DNA from: an uncultured Ruegeria sp.
Lineage (GTDB): Bacteria > Pseudomonadota > Alphaproteobacteria > Rhodobacterales > Rhodobacteraceae
DNA: 64,000 nt
Reading direction: 5' to 3'
NCBI RefSeq assembly: GCF_947504215.1
Contig: NZ_CANNGO010000006.1
Coordinates: 1-64,000, forward strand
The position numbers and the translations under genes are program-made. This document shows, in pieces, positions 19,082 to 30,252 of the stretch. Under the pieces are notes generated by a model, which saw nothing but the letters and a program-made list of their open reading frames with translations, had not been told where the DNA came from and made no database searches. Numbering within the stretch: the stretch's first letter is position 1; each line of letters begins with the position of its first letter.

Positions 19082-20093
19082 GCGGCTTCCTGTGTCATGC
19101 GGGCCAAGGCGGTGATTTTGTCTTTCGCTCTTCCGCTGTCGATGCTTGCAGCGGCCACTTCGACGCCTTCCCGCAGGTCGCTCACAGCGTCGGCCACAAC
19201 CAGTGCTGCAGCTGCGTTTAGCAAAACAGCGTCGCGATAGGCCGAAGGGGTGCCGTCCAATAATGCGCGGAAGGCATTGGCGTTCTCTTCCGGAGATCCG
19301 CCAAGAATGTCCTCGAAAGGGTGTACCGGAAGGCCAGCATCTTCGGGATGCAATTCAACCTCTTTGACGGTTCCATCTTCCAAAGACGCCACCCAGCTGA
19401 TGCCAGTAATAGTCAATTCGTCTGTTCCGTCGGATCCATGCACCAGCCAGGCATGCTCAGATCCCAAAAGGCCCAGCGTTTCTGCCATTGGACGGATCAG
19501 GTCCCGGCTAAAGGCGCCGGTCAGCTGGCGCTTTACGCCTGCGGGGTTGGTCAGTGGCCCAAGGATGTTGAAAATCGTGCGCGTGCCAAGTTCCTGCCGC
19601 GAGGGCATGACATGGGCAATGGCTGGATGATGCATCGGCGCCATCATGAAGCCAATTCCGACCTCTTCTAGCGCGTTTTCAACGGTTTGCGGGCCGACCA
19701 TAACGTTGATACCCATCTGACCCAACGCGTCTGCAGCGCCTGATTTGGAACTGAGATTTCTATTGCCGTGCTTCGCCACAGTAACCCCAGCGCCAGCAAC
19801 CACAAAGGCCGTCGCGGTTGAGATGTTCAGCGTACCTTTGCCATCTCCACCGGTCCCAACAATATCCATTGCACCAGCCGGCGCTGTTACAGCGTTACAC
19901 TTGGCACGCATGACTGCAGCGGCAGCCGCATATTCTTCGACCGTTTCGCCCCGTGTCCGCATTGCCATCAACAGCCCGCCAATCTGGCTGGGCGTTGCTT
20001 GACCATCAAATAGAATCCCAAAGGCCTGTTCAGCTTCGGCACGGCTCAGGGGACGATCGGCGGCTGCTCCGATCAGTGGCTTTAACGCGTCGC

Positions 20094-20097
<4 letters not shown>
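19078..20097 (-). CDS. trpD: Anthranilate phosphoribosyltransferase
   Basis: TrpD joins anthranilate to PRPP. The 339-residue protein shows the PRPP-binding [14 protein letters not shown] motif, [12 protein letters not shown] with the anthranilate-binding residues, LGPLTNPA and [11 protein letters not shown]. The start overlaps the trpG stop by four bases. Confidence 0.97.
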
Positions 20098-20676
<579 letters not shown>

Positions 20677-20870
20677 TGGGCACTTATCTCGGCTTGGGCA
20701 TTTCAGGCTGGCGATGCAGCCCCTGGCCACGGTATAATGTCGGGACATACATGCTCAGGCTTGTGCGGCAGCGTCAAGGGGACATCCCGTTCCGGGCGCG
20801 ACAACAGGTCGAGCGTCGCAAAAGATGGCGCAACGGTGAGCGGGCAGGATAGAGGCGAGAGGCAGCAGTA

Positions 20871-22286
20871 ATGGGCGGATTTTTCGGAGGAATGATCGTC
20901 GGGACGGTCGTTGTTTTGATCATTGGCGCGGTTTTGTCACTGAACACGCCGTTGGCCAACAAACCGGTTGTGGCATCGCAGGCACCCGACGCAACCGAAG
21001 TCGAGACACCCGAGGCTTCGGTCGAAGCTGTCGAGGCTGGGGCCGACGCGGATCTGGTCGAACTGGCCCCGCGTGCGCCAAAAGCCGCCGGGGATGGGTC
21101 TGATGATCTGGCTGATCTGACGGGACTTGAGGAAGCACCTGATACACAGCCTTCAATTGGTGGAGCAACACAGGGATTGGAGCAGCCTGAACCGTCGGCT
21201 TCGACCGAGGTTTCTGTTGTGACAGACACTCCGGCGGCGCCGCCGACGCCGAGTACCGCTCCGGCCCTTCCTCCGGAGGACGAGCAACCCTTGGTGATCG
21301 ACGACACGCCTGCACCCCTTGTCGAGCCAGAGGGTGAAGAAGTTGCCGTGCTTCAGCCGGAACCCACGCCTGAAACGCCATCTGTTGGCGCCGAGGCTGA
21401 GGAAGAAAACCCTTTCGAAAACAGCCCAATTGCGGTTGAAGGTGACGAGGATACGATGCCGCGCGAACTGCCCCGGATCGCCGCATTGCCGCAGATCGGG
21501 GGCGAGCAACCAGTTGAAGACAGCTCAATAGTGGGCAAGCGAGTAGTCCCTCTGACCGAGCGGGACACTGCCCCCGCGGAAGAAGCGAGCGCTGAAAGTG
21601 AAGTAGCACCGGGCCCGCCGATCGACGCCTATGCAATCCCGTTTGAAAACCCAGACTCCAAACCGTTGATGTCGATCATTTTGATTGATGATGAAGGCGC
21701 CTTTGGGGCCGAAGCGCTGCAGGATTTTCCTTATCCGATCAGCTTTGCCATCAGCCCCTCGGACCCGAATGCGGCAGAAAAGATGGCACGCCACCGTGCC
21801 GCCGGGTTCGAAGTACTGGCGCTGGCGGACATGCCCGAAGCGGCGAGTGCGCAAGATGCCGAAGTCTCGATGGCCGTCTGGCTTGATACGCTGCCCGAGA
21901 CTGTTGGGATTCTTGAAGGTGTTGGGACCGGCATTCAGGGCAACCGAAAGCTGGCCGATCAGGTTGCGGCCATTGCGGGGGGAACGGGTCGCGGTCTGAT
22001 CACACAAGACAATGGTTTGAACACCGTCCAAAAGCTGGCCGCGCGCAATGGCATCCCGTCGGGCGTGGTGTTTCGCGACATAGACGGGGCTCGGCAGGAT
22101 CCCAAGATCATGCGCCGGTTCCTAGATCAGGCGGCATTCCGTGCTGGTCAGGAAGGGACAGTTGTCATGTTGGGACGTGTGCGCCCAGAAACGATCTCGG
22201 CTTTGCTGCTATGGGGGCTTGAAGATCGTGGAAACCGGGTCGCCATGGCGCCGATTTCGGCCGTCATGATGCGTGAAGTTCAGTAG
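20871..22286 (+). CDS. Divergent polysaccharide deacetylase (YibQ-like), membrane-anchored
   Basis: This is a 471-residue envelope protein. It has an N-terminal membrane anchor (about 5-25), a long acidic Pro/Ala/Glu/Thr-rich linker to about residue 255, and a C-terminal divergent polysaccharide deacetylase domain (DUF610/YibQ) starting SIILIDDEGAFG, with ISFAISPSDPNA, GFEVLALADMPE and ITQDNGLNTVQKLA. The usual zinc triad of NodB deacetylases is not obvious. A GAGAGG site precedes the ATG. It is divergent from trpG and convergent with trpE. The domain call is sound; the activity is unknown. Confidence 0.85.
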   Translation: MGGFFGGMIVGTVVVLIIGAVLSLNTPLANKPVVASQAPDATEVETPEASVEAVEAGADADLVELAPRAPKAAGDGSDDLADLTGLEEAPDTQPSIGGATQGLEQPEPSASTEVSVVTDTPAAPPTPSTAPALPPEDEQPLVIDDTPAPLVEPEGEEVAVLQPEPTPETPSVGAEAEEENPFENSPIAVEGDEDTMPRELPRIAALPQIGGEQPVEDSSIVGKRVVPLTERDTAPAEEASAESEVAPGPPIDAYAIPFENPDSKPLMSIILIDDEGAFGAEALQDFPYPISFAISPSDPNAAEKMARHRAAGFEVLALADMPEAASAQDAEVSMAVWLDTLPETVGILEGVGTGIQGNRKLADQVAAIAGGTGRGLITQDNGLNTVQKLAARNGIPSGVVFRDIDGARQDPKIMRRFLDQAAFRAGQEGTVVMLGRVRPETISALLLWGLEDRGNRVAMAPISAVMMREVQ

Positions 22287-22307
22287 AACTTGCACGTTTT
22301 GAATGAA

Positions 22308-22338
22308 GGGGCGGTGATCTGAGGATCTACCGCCCTTT
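22308..22338. terminator. Terminator between YibQ-like gene and trpE
   Basis: A GGGCGGT/ACCGCCC stem with a 13-base loop is followed by TTTGTT on the plus strand, in the 53-base gap between convergent genes. It is moderately convincing. Confidence 0.6.
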
Positions 22339-22339
22339 G

Positions 22340-23851
22340 TTAGCTGTTTCCTGACCCAGTAAACCGTGCCGCATCCGCTGCTGCGCGGCGGATGGCGTTG
22401 GATTTATGCACGGTCTCCATATACTCTGCCTCGGGGTCACTGTCATAGACGACACCGCCACCAGCTTGAATGTAAAGCTTGTGATCCTTCACAATGGCCG
22501 TCCGCAGGGCGATACACATGTCCATGTCACCACCGGCACTGAAATAGCCAACCCCGCCGCCATAGACGCCGCGTTTTTCGGGTTCAAGTTCGTCGATGAT
22601 CTCCATCGCCCGCACCTTAGGCGCACCTGAAACAGTGCCGGCAGGCATCCCGGCAAAGAAAGCGTCCAGCGCGTCTTTGTCTTCGGCCAGTTCGCCGACG
22701 ACGTTCGAAACGATATGCATGACGTGGCTGTAGCGCTCGATGATAAATTCTTCAGTCGGGCGCACTGTACCGATCTTGGCGACGCGACCGGTGTCGTTGC
22801 GGCCCAGATCCAGCAACATCAGATGCTCTGCCAGCTCCTTTTTGTCGGCCAGCAGATCAAGCTCGTTCGCCTTGTCTTCTTCGGGCGTTGCACCGCGTGG
22901 GCGCGTTCCTGCGATCGGGCGGATCGTGACTTCGTCGCCAAAGACGCGCACCAGAATTTCTGGGCTTGCACCCACGACTTGAAAGCCGCCGAAGTTGAAA
23001 TAGAACATGAACGGCGACGGGTTGGTGCGTCGCAATGATCGATAAAGCGCAAAAGGCGGTTGTGGAAAATCCTGGGTCCAGCGTTGCGCCGGGACAACTT
23101 GAAAGATGTCGCCCGCGCGGATGTATTCCTTGGCCTTCTCGACCGCATCCATATAGCCGGACTTGGTGAAGTTCGACACCGGAGGCGCCACCTCGGACGC
23201 GTCGCCCAGATCACGGGTTTCGGCGGGCATTGCGCGTTCCAGGTCACGTACCGCATCCATCACGCGTTCAGCAGCCTGGGCGTAGGCGGCCTTGGCCGAT
23301 TGCCCGTCACTGGCCCACGCCGGAGAGACAACAGTCACTTCGCCTTTCACGCCATCCAGAACTGCAATGACCGACGGGCGCATCATGATCGCATCGGGCA
23401 AGCCCAGCGGGTCCGGGTTCACATCCGGCAGATATTCCACCAACCGCACCATGTCATAGCCCAGATAGCCAAACAGGCCTGCCGCTGCCTGAGGCAGATC
23501 ATCGGGCAGGGCAATGCGGCTTTCGGCCAACAATGCCCGCAAATTGTCCATTGGGTTGCCGTCTTGCGGCGAAAACGCCTCGGCATCGAAGCGGGCCGAG
23601 CGGTTCAGTGACGAAGTCTCTCCATCGCATCTCCAGATCAGGTCGGGCTTCATGCCGATAATCGAATAGCGCCCGCGCACCTCTCCTCCGGTGACGGATT
23701 CCAGCATGAAGGCGTCTTTCTGCGCGCCCGTCAGCTTGAGCATCAGCGAAACCGGTGTATCAAGATCCGCCGCAAGGCGCGTGTAAACGACCTGGTTTTC
23801 GCCCGCTTCATAGGCGCGCGCGAACGTGTCGAAATCGGGTGTCAGGGCCAT
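22340..23851 (-). CDS. trpE: Anthranilate synthase component I
   Basis: TrpE converts chorismate and ammonia to anthranilate. The 503-residue protein has the N-terminal feedback region with LKL (about 38) and the chorismate-binding domain: YKEYI-like AKEYIRAGDIFQVVPAQR, SPEILVRV, IAGTRPRG, LDLGRNDTGRVAKIG, PAGTVSGAPKVRAMEII and GVGYFSAGG. It lies 11 bases after ppiD and is probably cotranscribed with it. No leader peptide or attenuator is visible in that short gap. Confidence 0.97.
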   Translation of the reverse strand: MALTPDFDTFARAYEAGENQVVYTRLAADLDTPVSLMLKLTGAQKDAFMLESVTGGEVRGRYSIIGMKPDLIWRCDGETSSLNRSARFDAEAFSPQDGNPMDNLRALLAESRIALPDDLPQAAAGLFGYLGYDMVRLVEYLPDVNPDPLGLPDAIMMRPSVIAVLDGVKGEVTVVSPAWASDGQSAKAAYAQAAERVMDAVRDLERAMPAETRDLGDASEVAPPVSNFTKSGYMDAVEKAKEYIRAGDIFQVVPAQRWTQDFPQPPFALYRSLRRTNPSPFMFYFNFGGFQVVGASPEILVRVFGDEVTIRPIAGTRPRGATPEEDKANELDLLADKKELAEHLMLLDLGRNDTGRVAKIGTVRPTEEFIIERYSHVMHIVSNVVGELAEDKDALDAFFAGMPAGTVSGAPKVRAMEIIDELEPEKRGVYGGGVGYFSAGGDMDMCIALRTAIVKDHKLYIQAGGGVVYDSDPEAEYMETVHKSNAIRRAAADAARFTGSGNS

Positions 23852-23862
23852 CTCGGTCTCGT

Positions 23863-25704
23863 TTAATAGCTCGACTGCACAGCGTTCAGCGCCTGCTGGT
23901 CGATAACCGGGCGGGCCCGGGTCTGCGCGTCGCGCACATAGGCATCAAAAATGTTCTGGGCCAGCGCCTGATCCATTTGAGCAGCCAAAGCCTGTTGCAC
24001 CTGGCGCAATTCATCTGTTTCCGCTGGCGGCAGAACTTCGTCCAAACGCACGATCAATGCAGTGCCGCTGCCGCCAATGACGCGCAGTTCACCGGGATCC
24101 ATGGCAAAGACGTCAGCCATGAAACTGGCCGGAACATCTTCCAGAAACGCGGTACGGGTCAGGCCGTTTTCAACACGGAAAGGCAGCCCAGTCGCGGCAA
24201 AATCCCCATCTGTGGCCAGTTGTGTCACAGCGGTGTTGGCCAGCGCTTGCAGTGCTTTGTTCGTCTCGGCCTGACGCCAGGCTTCGGCAACGCGGTCGCG
24301 GGCGCTTTCAAACGGTTCGGGGCGCTGCGGCAATTCTTCGTTCAGGCGCAGGGCAAAAATCGATCCGTCTTCTAAAAAAGCAACCTCAGGGAAGTCACCC
24401 TCGCGGACGGCTTCGGCTGCGGTTCTGAAACCATCATAGGCTGCGACACGCTCGGCGCTGTCGCGGGTCCAGTCGATTTGGCCCAACTCCATTTCGGTCT
24501 CGCCAGCCAGTTCTTCAAGCGTCGCACCCCCAGCCAACATGTCGTTGATGTCTTCGGACTGCGCCTCGATCAGACGACGGGCCCGATCCGAGGCCAATTC
24601 CTCGCGCAGGGCGGGTTCGGCTTCGTCAAAGGGTACGTTGTTTGCTGCCAGAGTTCCGTTGATCCGGAACAGGGCAGGGCCAAATACGGATGGCAGCGGG
24701 CCCACAACCGCATCAACTTCGGCAGCAAACACAGCGTCGGCGGCGTCGCCCAGATCGTCACGGGTGACGTCGCCAAGGTCGATATCGCTCAGCTCAAGCT
24801 CACGATCCTGAACAAGTCTTTCGAACGTGGTTCCGCCCACCTCCAATTGCGCTTTGGCATCATTTGCGGCGTCTTCGTTTGGAAAGTTCAGACGCTCGAC
24901 CAGACGACGCTCGGGCTGCTGGAATTCTGCGGATCTCTGGTCATACAAACGACGCAGGGAGTCGTCGTCGACCTCAACCGTGTCCAACAGCATTTCTGGT
25001 GACAGAATCGCATAAGTCAGGCGCTTGGTACGGGGTAGGGTGAACTGATCGGTGTTCTCGTCGTAAAAGGTTTGGACCTGAGCATCCGTTGGTTCCGCAA
25101 TAGGCTCTGACAGCGCATCACCCCCGACAGTTGCGACAGTGAAGCTGCGCCGCGCGCCAATGTAGTCGGTCAGTATGGAAGTCATCGTTTCCGGCATCCT
25201 TACGCCGCTGATCACCGCGCCTTGCACAAGCGTTCTGGACGATTCCTTGCGCAGATCGGATTCGAATTCAGAGTCGGTCATGCCGACTTGTTCCAGTTGG
25301 AAACGGTAAGCTTCGCGATCAAAGGAACCGTTCACGCCCTGAAAGGCCGGAATCGAAACAATGTCTTCCTGCAGGTTCTCATCACCGATCGAGATTCCAA
25401 GCAGGGCAACTTCGTTGTCCAATGCAGCCAGCGCCGTCAACCGCGAAAGTGCGAGCTGTTCCAGCCCAAGCTCGCGGGCCTGCGACATCTGTAGTGGCTG
25501 ACCTGTCTGCGCTTCGATTGCGCGAATTTCACGCTGCAGCTCCCGCACATAGGTGTCGACCGAGACGCTTTCATTGCCAACCTGCGCCACAGTGCGGACC
25601 GTACCGCTGAGGTTCACGGCACCGAAACCGGCGAGACCCAGCATCAAAAGGCCCATCAGAATCCAGACAAAGGTTTTCGAAAGACTTTTTGTGCCTGCGG
25701 CCAT
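23863..25704 (-). CDS. Membrane-anchored peptidyl-prolyl isomerase, PpiD/SurA type
   Basis: This is a 613-residue periplasmic folding factor. It has a membrane anchor at about residues 10-30, a SurA_N-like helical chaperone region (35-190), a central PpiC-type rotamase domain (about 235-350), and a long C-terminal helical part. The organization matches PpiD. It ends 11 bases before trpE; this ppiD-trpE linkage is seen in the sequence. The rotamase domain appears divergent, so chaperone activity may dominate (inference). Confidence 0.88.
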   Translation of the reverse strand: MAAGTKSLSKTFVWILMGLLMLGLAGFGAVNLSGTVRTVAQVGNESVSVDTYVRELQREIRAIEAQTGQPLQMSQARELGLEQLALSRLTALAALDNEVALLGISIGDENLQEDIVSIPAFQGVNGSFDREAYRFQLEQVGMTDSEFESDLRKESSRTLVQGAVISGVRMPETMTSILTDYIGARRSFTVATVGGDALSEPIAEPTDAQVQTFYDENTDQFTLPRTKRLTYAILSPEMLLDTVEVDDDSLRRLYDQRSAEFQQPERRLVERLNFPNEDAANDAKAQLEVGGTTFERLVQDRELELSDIDLGDVTRDDLGDAADAVFAAEVDAVVGPLPSVFGPALFRINGTLAANNVPFDEAEPALREELASDRARRLIEAQSEDINDMLAGGATLEELAGETEMELGQIDWTRDSAERVAAYDGFRTAAEAVREGDFPEVAFLEDGSIFALRLNEELPQRPEPFESARDRVAEAWRQAETNKALQALANTAVTQLATDGDFAATGLPFRVENGLTRTAFLEDVPASFMADVFAMDPGELRVIGGSGTALIVRLDEVLPPAETDELRQVQQALAAQMDQALAQNIFDAYVRDAQTRARPVIDQQALNAVQSSY

Positions 25705-25788
25705 AGCGCCCTCTTCTTACTTACATCGGCAGGTATCTGCCCCGTTGGTTGCGGCCCTGAATACGATGCGTGTGGCCGGGGGGCAAGC

Positions 25789-26964
25789 TTAGAAGGACAG
25801 TCGCTGCAAACGGTCGAACAACAGGCCAATTCCCTCCCGGTCGAGATTGGCAAATGCGATGCGCACCTGACGTTTTCCAGCTGGATCGTGATCAGGCATG
25901 AACATGGTGCCGGGCAACAGTAGAATCCCTGCATCTGATACCAATCGGCGGGCCAATACGTCTGATGGCATGTCAAACGGATGTTCTAGGTAAGCGAAAT
26001 AGGCCCCAAGCCCCAGCAATCGCCACCCTTGGGCGGTCAGTTTTGGCATGCCGTCCGAGATTGCTGCACGGCGGTCGAGAATTTCATCCCGCTCACCCGC
26101 CAGCCACTGGGACAGGTTTTGCATTCCCCAAAGGGCAGCGAACTGGCCGATCTGACCGGGGCAGATGGCCACCGTATCCAGGAACTTCTCGACTTCGGAC
26201 AACAATTCCGTGCTGGTGGCGATGGCCCCAACACGGTGCCCCGTCAATCGGTAGGCTTTTGAGAAAGAGTAGAGATGAACAAGTGTTTCGTCCCAATCAG
26301 GGTTATGGAACAGGCCATGAGGCGGACCATTCCGGCTGTCGAAATCACGGTAGGTCTCGTCCACTAAAAGCCGAATCCCAGCCTCGCGCGCCAGGTCGAA
26401 AAAAGCACGGACCAGATCGCTTGGATACTCAACACCACCTGGATTGTTGGGGGTCACCAACGCAATAGCCCGTGTTCTGTCTGTGATCAGGGCACGTGCC
26501 TTGTCCGGGTCTGGTAGCAAATCATCGCCAGTTGGTAGGTCGGCGGCTGTGACACCGGTCATGTCCAGCCACATTTTATGATTGAAATACCAGGGGGTTG
26601 GCAGGATAACCTCATCCCCTTGAGCCGTGATTGCAGAAATCACAGCCGAGAAAGCCTGATTGCATCCTGATGTTATTGCAACCCGTTCCGGTGCGATTTT
26701 TGCGTCATAGTGCGCGCCAATCTGCGCTGACAGCTCTGCCCGCAGCGCGTCATTCCCCAACACCGGACCATAGAGATGCGCGCTGTCTTCATTGACGGTA
26801 AACTCAGCGATAGCCTGACGCATTGCCAAAGGTGGAGGATCAACAGGTGCGGCCTGACTCACGTTGATCAAGGGGCGGTCAGCAGTGAAGGTAACCCCGT
26901 CCAACCAACGCCGCGCCTCCATAACCGGGGGGGCAAAAGTGGCGGCTGTGCGGGTTTGTGTCAT
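25789..26964 (-). CDS. PLP-dependent class I/II aminotransferase
   Basis: This is a 391-residue fold type I aminotransferase. The PLP lysine lies in YSFSKAYRLTGHRVGA, the cofactor Asn in VTPNNPGG, and the C-terminal arginine region in KRQVRIAFANLD. The substrate is not resolvable. It is upstream of ppiD on the same strand with an 84-base gap and downstream of gpt by 60 bases, so one longer transcript is possible. Confidence 0.88.
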   Translation of the reverse strand: MTQTRTAATFAPPVMEARRWLDGVTFTADRPLINVSQAAPVDPPPLAMRQAIAEFTVNEDSAHLYGPVLGNDALRAELSAQIGAHYDAKIAPERVAITSGCNQAFSAVISAITAQGDEVILPTPWYFNHKMWLDMTGVTAADLPTGDDLLPDPDKARALITDRTRAIALVTPNNPGGVEYPSDLVRAFFDLAREAGIRLLVDETYRDFDSRNGPPHGLFHNPDWDETLVHLYSFSKAYRLTGHRVGAIATSTELLSEVEKFLDTVAICPGQIGQFAALWGMQNLSQWLAGERDEILDRRAAISDGMPKLTAQGWRLLGLGAYFAYLEHPFDMPSDVLARRLVSDAGILLLPGTMFMPDHDPAGKRQVRIAFANLDREGIGLLFDRLQRLSF

Positions 26965-27024
26965 GCGGCATCCCTGAGCATTTCAGCGCGGGCCTGCCGC
27001 ACGCTTTTTTCTTGTTGGAAACGG

Positions 27025-27534
27025 TCAGTCCGTTCCGCGATACGGCTGAACATACTGAAGGGCCATATCCCACGGGAAAAATATCCATGTATCCTGGCTG
27101 ACCTCGGTGATGAACGAGTCGACCATCGGGCGGCCTTTGGGTTTGGCATAAACCGTGGCGAAGTGGGCTTTGGGGTACATGTCCCGCACCAGTTCCAGTG
27201 TTTTGCCGCTGTCGACAAGATCGTCAATGATCAGGATGCCTTCGCCATCGCCCATCAGATCCGCATCGGGCGCCTTGAGAACTTCGGCCTTACCTTGATC
27301 CTGATGGTGATAAGACCGAACGCTGATCGTATCGACGGTACGAATGTCCAGCTCGCGACTGACGATCATGGCCGGGGCCATGCCACCACGAGTGATCGCA
27401 ACTACGGCGCGCCAGGCACCACTATTGGGGCCTTGCCCGTCAAGGCGCCAGGCCAAAGCTCGAGAATCGCGGTGAATTTGATCCCAACTTATATGAAAGC
27501 CTTTTTCATGGGGCAGGCGGTCCTTGGCGCTCAT
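27025..27534 (-). CDS. gpt: Xanthine-guanine phosphoribosyltransferase
   Basis: Gpt salvages guanine and xanthine using PRPP. The 169-residue protein has the PRPP-binding motif [12 protein letters not shown], the flexible loop region SYHHQDQGK and the C-terminal [12 protein letters not shown]. The ATG at 27534 was chosen because an AAGGG site precedes it; the frame is open six codons further. It begins four bases after the fabI stop, so the two form an operon. Confidence 0.94.
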   Translation of the reverse strand: MSAKDRLPHEKGFHISWDQIHRDSRALAWRLDGQGPNSGAWRAVVAITRGGMAPAMIVSRELDIRTVDTISVRSYHHQDQGKAEVLKAPDADLMGDGEGILIIDDLVDSGKTLELVRDMYPKAHFATVYAKPKGRPMVDSFITEVSQDTWIFFPWDMALQYVQPYRGTD

Positions 27535-27538
27535 GGTC

Positions 27539-28345
27539 TTAACCCTTTTCAACGTCCGGCGCGTCGACAGCTTTCATGCCGACGATGTGATAACCCGAAT
27601 CCACGTGCAGGTTCTCACCGGTCACGCCGCTGCTGAGGTCAGACAGCAGGTAGAGCGCAGACTTGCCCACATCATCTATGGTCACGTTGCGGCGCAGGGG
27701 CGAGTTGTATTCGTTCCACTTCATAATATACCGAAAATCGCCGATGCCGCTGGCGGCCAGAGTTTTGATCGGACCGGCAGAAATCGAGTTCACGCGGATA
27801 CCATCTTTGCCCAGATCTTCGGCCAGGTATTTCACCGACGCCTCGAGCGCCGCCTTGGCAACCCCCATTACATTATAATGTGGCATGACTTGTTCTGCGC
27901 CATAATAGGTCAGGGTAATTGCGCTGCCGCCTTCGGACATCATCTTTTCCGCCCGCTGCATCACCGCAGTGAAGGAATAGACCGACACATCCATAGTCAG
28001 ATTAAAGTTGGCGCGGCTGGTGTCGACATAGCGACCGCGAAGTTCGTTCTTGTCGGAAAACCCGATCGCATGAACAACGAAATCCAGCTTGCCCCACTTT
28101 TCCTCAAGAGAGGTAAACAGCGCATTTACAGACTCTTCGTCGCTGACATCGCAGGGCAGGACGATTTCGCTGCCCAATTGCGCTGCTAGTGGGTCGACTC
28201 GTTTCTTGAGTGCGTCGCCTTGGTAAGAAAAGGCCATTTCAGCCCCAGCATCGGACAAGGCGCGGGCAATACCCCATGCGATTGATTTATCATTGGCCAG
28301 TCCCATGATGAGGCCGCGCTTGCCGGCCATCAACTGATTTGCCAT
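27539..28345 (-). CDS. fabI: Enoyl-ACP reductase FabI (NADH)
   Basis: FabI performs the last reduction in each round of fatty acid elongation. The 268-residue short-chain dehydrogenase has the nucleotide-binding [13 protein letters not shown], the [12 protein letters not shown] segment, and the catalytic Tyr157 and Lys164 in the Y-x6-K arrangement of FabI. The start ATG is preceded by GGAGAA; 22 codons of upstream open frame were excluded. It is divergent from pdxH and leads into gpt. FabI is the triclosan-sensitive type of enoyl reductase (family knowledge). Confidence 0.95.
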   Translation of the reverse strand: MANQLMAGKRGLIMGLANDKSIAWGIARALSDAGAEMAFSYQGDALKKRVDPLAAQLGSEIVLPCDVSDEESVNALFTSLEEKWGKLDFVVHAIGFSDKNELRGRYVDTSRANFNLTMDVSVYSFTAVMQRAEKMMSEGGSAITLTYYGAEQVMPHYNVMGVAKAALEASVKYLAEDLGKDGIRVNSISAGPIKTLAASGIGDFRYIMKWNEYNSPLRRNVTIDDVGKSALYLLSDLSSGVTGENLHVDSGYHIVGMKAVDAPDVEKG

Positions 28346-28480
28346 GTTCGGTTCTCCGCCTGTCTTCGCGTTATGTTGAGTTGGTTTATGCCATTGGTAG
28401 CGCTGCATCAAGGCCGCGTGCTCTTGCCCGTAGCGAGTTCTCGCCTTAGGGTCCTTAGCAATACGTTCCAGGGGATGGAA

Positions 28481-29086
28481 ATGAGCGAGCGCGATGGCAT
28501 TTTTGCCGGCACCGATCCGTTTGAAATAGCGGCCCGATGGTTGGCCGAGGCCGAAGAGACTGAATCGAACGATCCCAACGCAATCGCGTTGGCGACCGTA
28601 GATTCTGAAGGCATGCCCAATTCCCGCATGGTTTTGCTGAAAGAAATCGAACCGGAAGCGTTCGTTTTTTACACCAACTACGAAAGCACCAAGGCAACCG
28701 AACTAGATTCTGCCGGGAAGGCTGCATTTGTCATGCATTGGAAATCTTTGCGGCGCCAGCTTCGTGTTCGTGGTATAGTAGAGCGTGAAAGCGGGCCTCA
28801 AGCCGACGAGTATTATGCGTCACGATCGCTAAAAAGCCGATTAGGGGCTTGGGCGTCTCGTCAGTCGCAGCCCCTGAGCAGCCGCGCCGCTTTGATGGCA
28901 GAGGTTGCAAAAGTGACGGCAAAACTTGGACCGAATCCGCCCCGTCCTCCATTTTGGGGGGGGTACCGATTGGTCCCAACGGAAATCGAATTCTGGGCCG
29001 ATGGAGCGTTCCGTCTTCATGATCGGTTCAGATGGGAAAGAAAGGAGCCGGGTTCGGCATGGCAGGTGCAGAGGTTAAATCCATGA
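28481..29086 (+). CDS. pdxH: Pyridoxamine 5'-phosphate oxidase
   Basis: PdxH oxidizes PNP or PMP to the cofactor PLP with FMN. The 201-residue protein shows [32 protein letters not shown] with FMN contacts, [20 protein letters not shown] and the C-terminal WQVQRLNP. The start at 28481 was chosen for its AGGGG site at seven bases; the frame is open 36 codons upstream and a nearby ATG at 28475 is possible. Confidence 0.95.
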   Translation: MSERDGIFAGTDPFEIAARWLAEAEETESNDPNAIALATVDSEGMPNSRMVLLKEIEPEAFVFYTNYESTKATELDSAGKAAFVMHWKSLRRQLRVRGIVERESGPQADEYYASRSLKSRLGAWASRQSQPLSSRAALMAEVAKVTAKLGPNPPRPPFWGGYRLVPTEIEFWADGAFRLHDRFRWERKEPGSAWQVQRLNP

Positions 29087-29207
29087 CTTTCACGTGTCGC
29101 GAAATGCAACAGACAGAAATCAAACGGTTTTTTCAGCTTGAATTTGCCTGCCATTCCCATAAACAACAAACCCTTAACGAAGTGCAAAAATTCGCGATGG
29201 GAAAACC

Positions 29208-29735
29208 GTGCCAGAAGATCTGAACAACATGTATCGCGTCCATGGACACGTTAAATGGTTCGATCCCGCAAAGGGGTACGGATTTGTTGTATCTGACGAT
29301 GGCGGTCCGGATATTTTGTTGCACGTGAACGTGCTGCGAAACTTCGGCCAAAGCTCGGTTGCCGACGGTGCCGGCATTGACATCATGACTCACCGCACGG
29401 ATCGCGGTGTTCAGGCCGTCGAAGTAATTGCGGTTGATCCTCCGGCACAGGCCGACACCATGATGTTGGCCGATTTTGCCGAGCTTGACCCAGACGCTAT
29501 TTCGGATGCGCCGCTTGAGGCTGCGCGGGTCAAATGGTTCGACAAGGGCAAGGGGTTTGGGTTCGCCAATGTCTTTGGTCGCGGCGAAGATGTGTTCCTG
29601 CATATCGAAGTTTTGCGTCGCTCTGGTCTGGCGGATCTGCAGCCTGGCGAAGCACTTGCGATGCGTGTGATCAACGGCAAGCGGGGGCGTATGGCGGCCC
29701 AAGTGCTGGCCTGGGAATCTGCGCTGGACGACTGA
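29208..29735 (+). CDS. Double cold-shock domain protein
   Basis: This is a 175-residue protein with two cold-shock domains, at about 11-77 and 104-170, joined by an acidic linker. Both carry the RNA-binding RNP1 core (KGYGFV and KGFGFA) after VKWFD. Tandem-domain versions are common in alphaproteobacteria, longer than CspA. It likely binds single-stranded RNA or DNA. The GTG at 29208 has a GGGAA site; an ATG at 29229 is an alternative. The DUF192 gene begins six bases after its stop. Confidence 0.9.
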   Translation: MPEDLNNMYRVHGHVKWFDPAKGYGFVVSDDGGPDILLHVNVLRNFGQSSVADGAGIDIMTHRTDRGVQAVEVIAVDPPAQADTMMLADFAELDPDAISDAPLEAARVKWFDKGKGFGFANVFGRGEDVFLHIEVLRRSGLADLQPGEALAMRVINGKRGRMAAQVLAWESALDD

Positions 29736-29741
29736 TTCTCG

Positions 29742-30209
29742 ATGGCGCGACATCTGACACTTCTGGCTCTGCTTTCAATTCTGTGGGCCGGGGATGTCTT
29801 GGCCGAATGTCGGGCAGATCGCGTCGAACTTCGAAATGAAGCAACCCTTGTGCGCTTTGACGTAGAAATTGCGGTAACGCCGCAAGAACGCTCCCGTGGT
29901 TTGATGTTTCGGGAATCCCTGCCAAACCGCTCTGGTATGTTGTTTGTGTTCAGCCCGCCGCAGCGGGTGGTGTTCTGGATGAAAAATACACTGATTCCTC
30001 TGGATATAATTTTCCTGGATCAGACTGGTGCCGTGACTCACGTGCACGAAGGTGCAATTCCCGGAGATTTAACGCCAATTGACGGCGGTGATTCCGTTTT
30101 TGCAGTCTTGGAAATCAACGCCGGATTGGCTGCGCGCTATTCAATTGAGCCGGGAACGCAGATGCGACATGAAGTTTTTTCGCAAGGCCCCGCAATTTGG
30201 CCCTGTTAG
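29742..30209 (+). CDS. DUF192 secreted protein
   Basis: This is a 155-residue protein with an N-terminal signal peptide (cut probably after VLA, about residue 21) and a DUF192 domain containing RSRGLMFRESLP, GMLFVFSPP, FWMKNTLIPLDIIFLD and HEGAIPGD. The fold is known; the function is not established. It lies six bases downstream of the cold-shock gene, probably in the same operon. Confidence 0.9.
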   Translation: MARHLTLLALLSILWAGDVLAECRADRVELRNEATLVRFDVEIAVTPQERSRGLMFRESLPNRSGMLFVFSPPQRVVFWMKNTLIPLDIIFLDQTGAVTHVHEGAIPGDLTPIDGGDSVFAVLEINAGLAARYSIEPGTQMRHEVFSQGPAIWPC

Positions 30210-30252
30210 GGCTTTTCAAATCAGATCGGCCTCGTTAGGAAGGCGCACGGTC

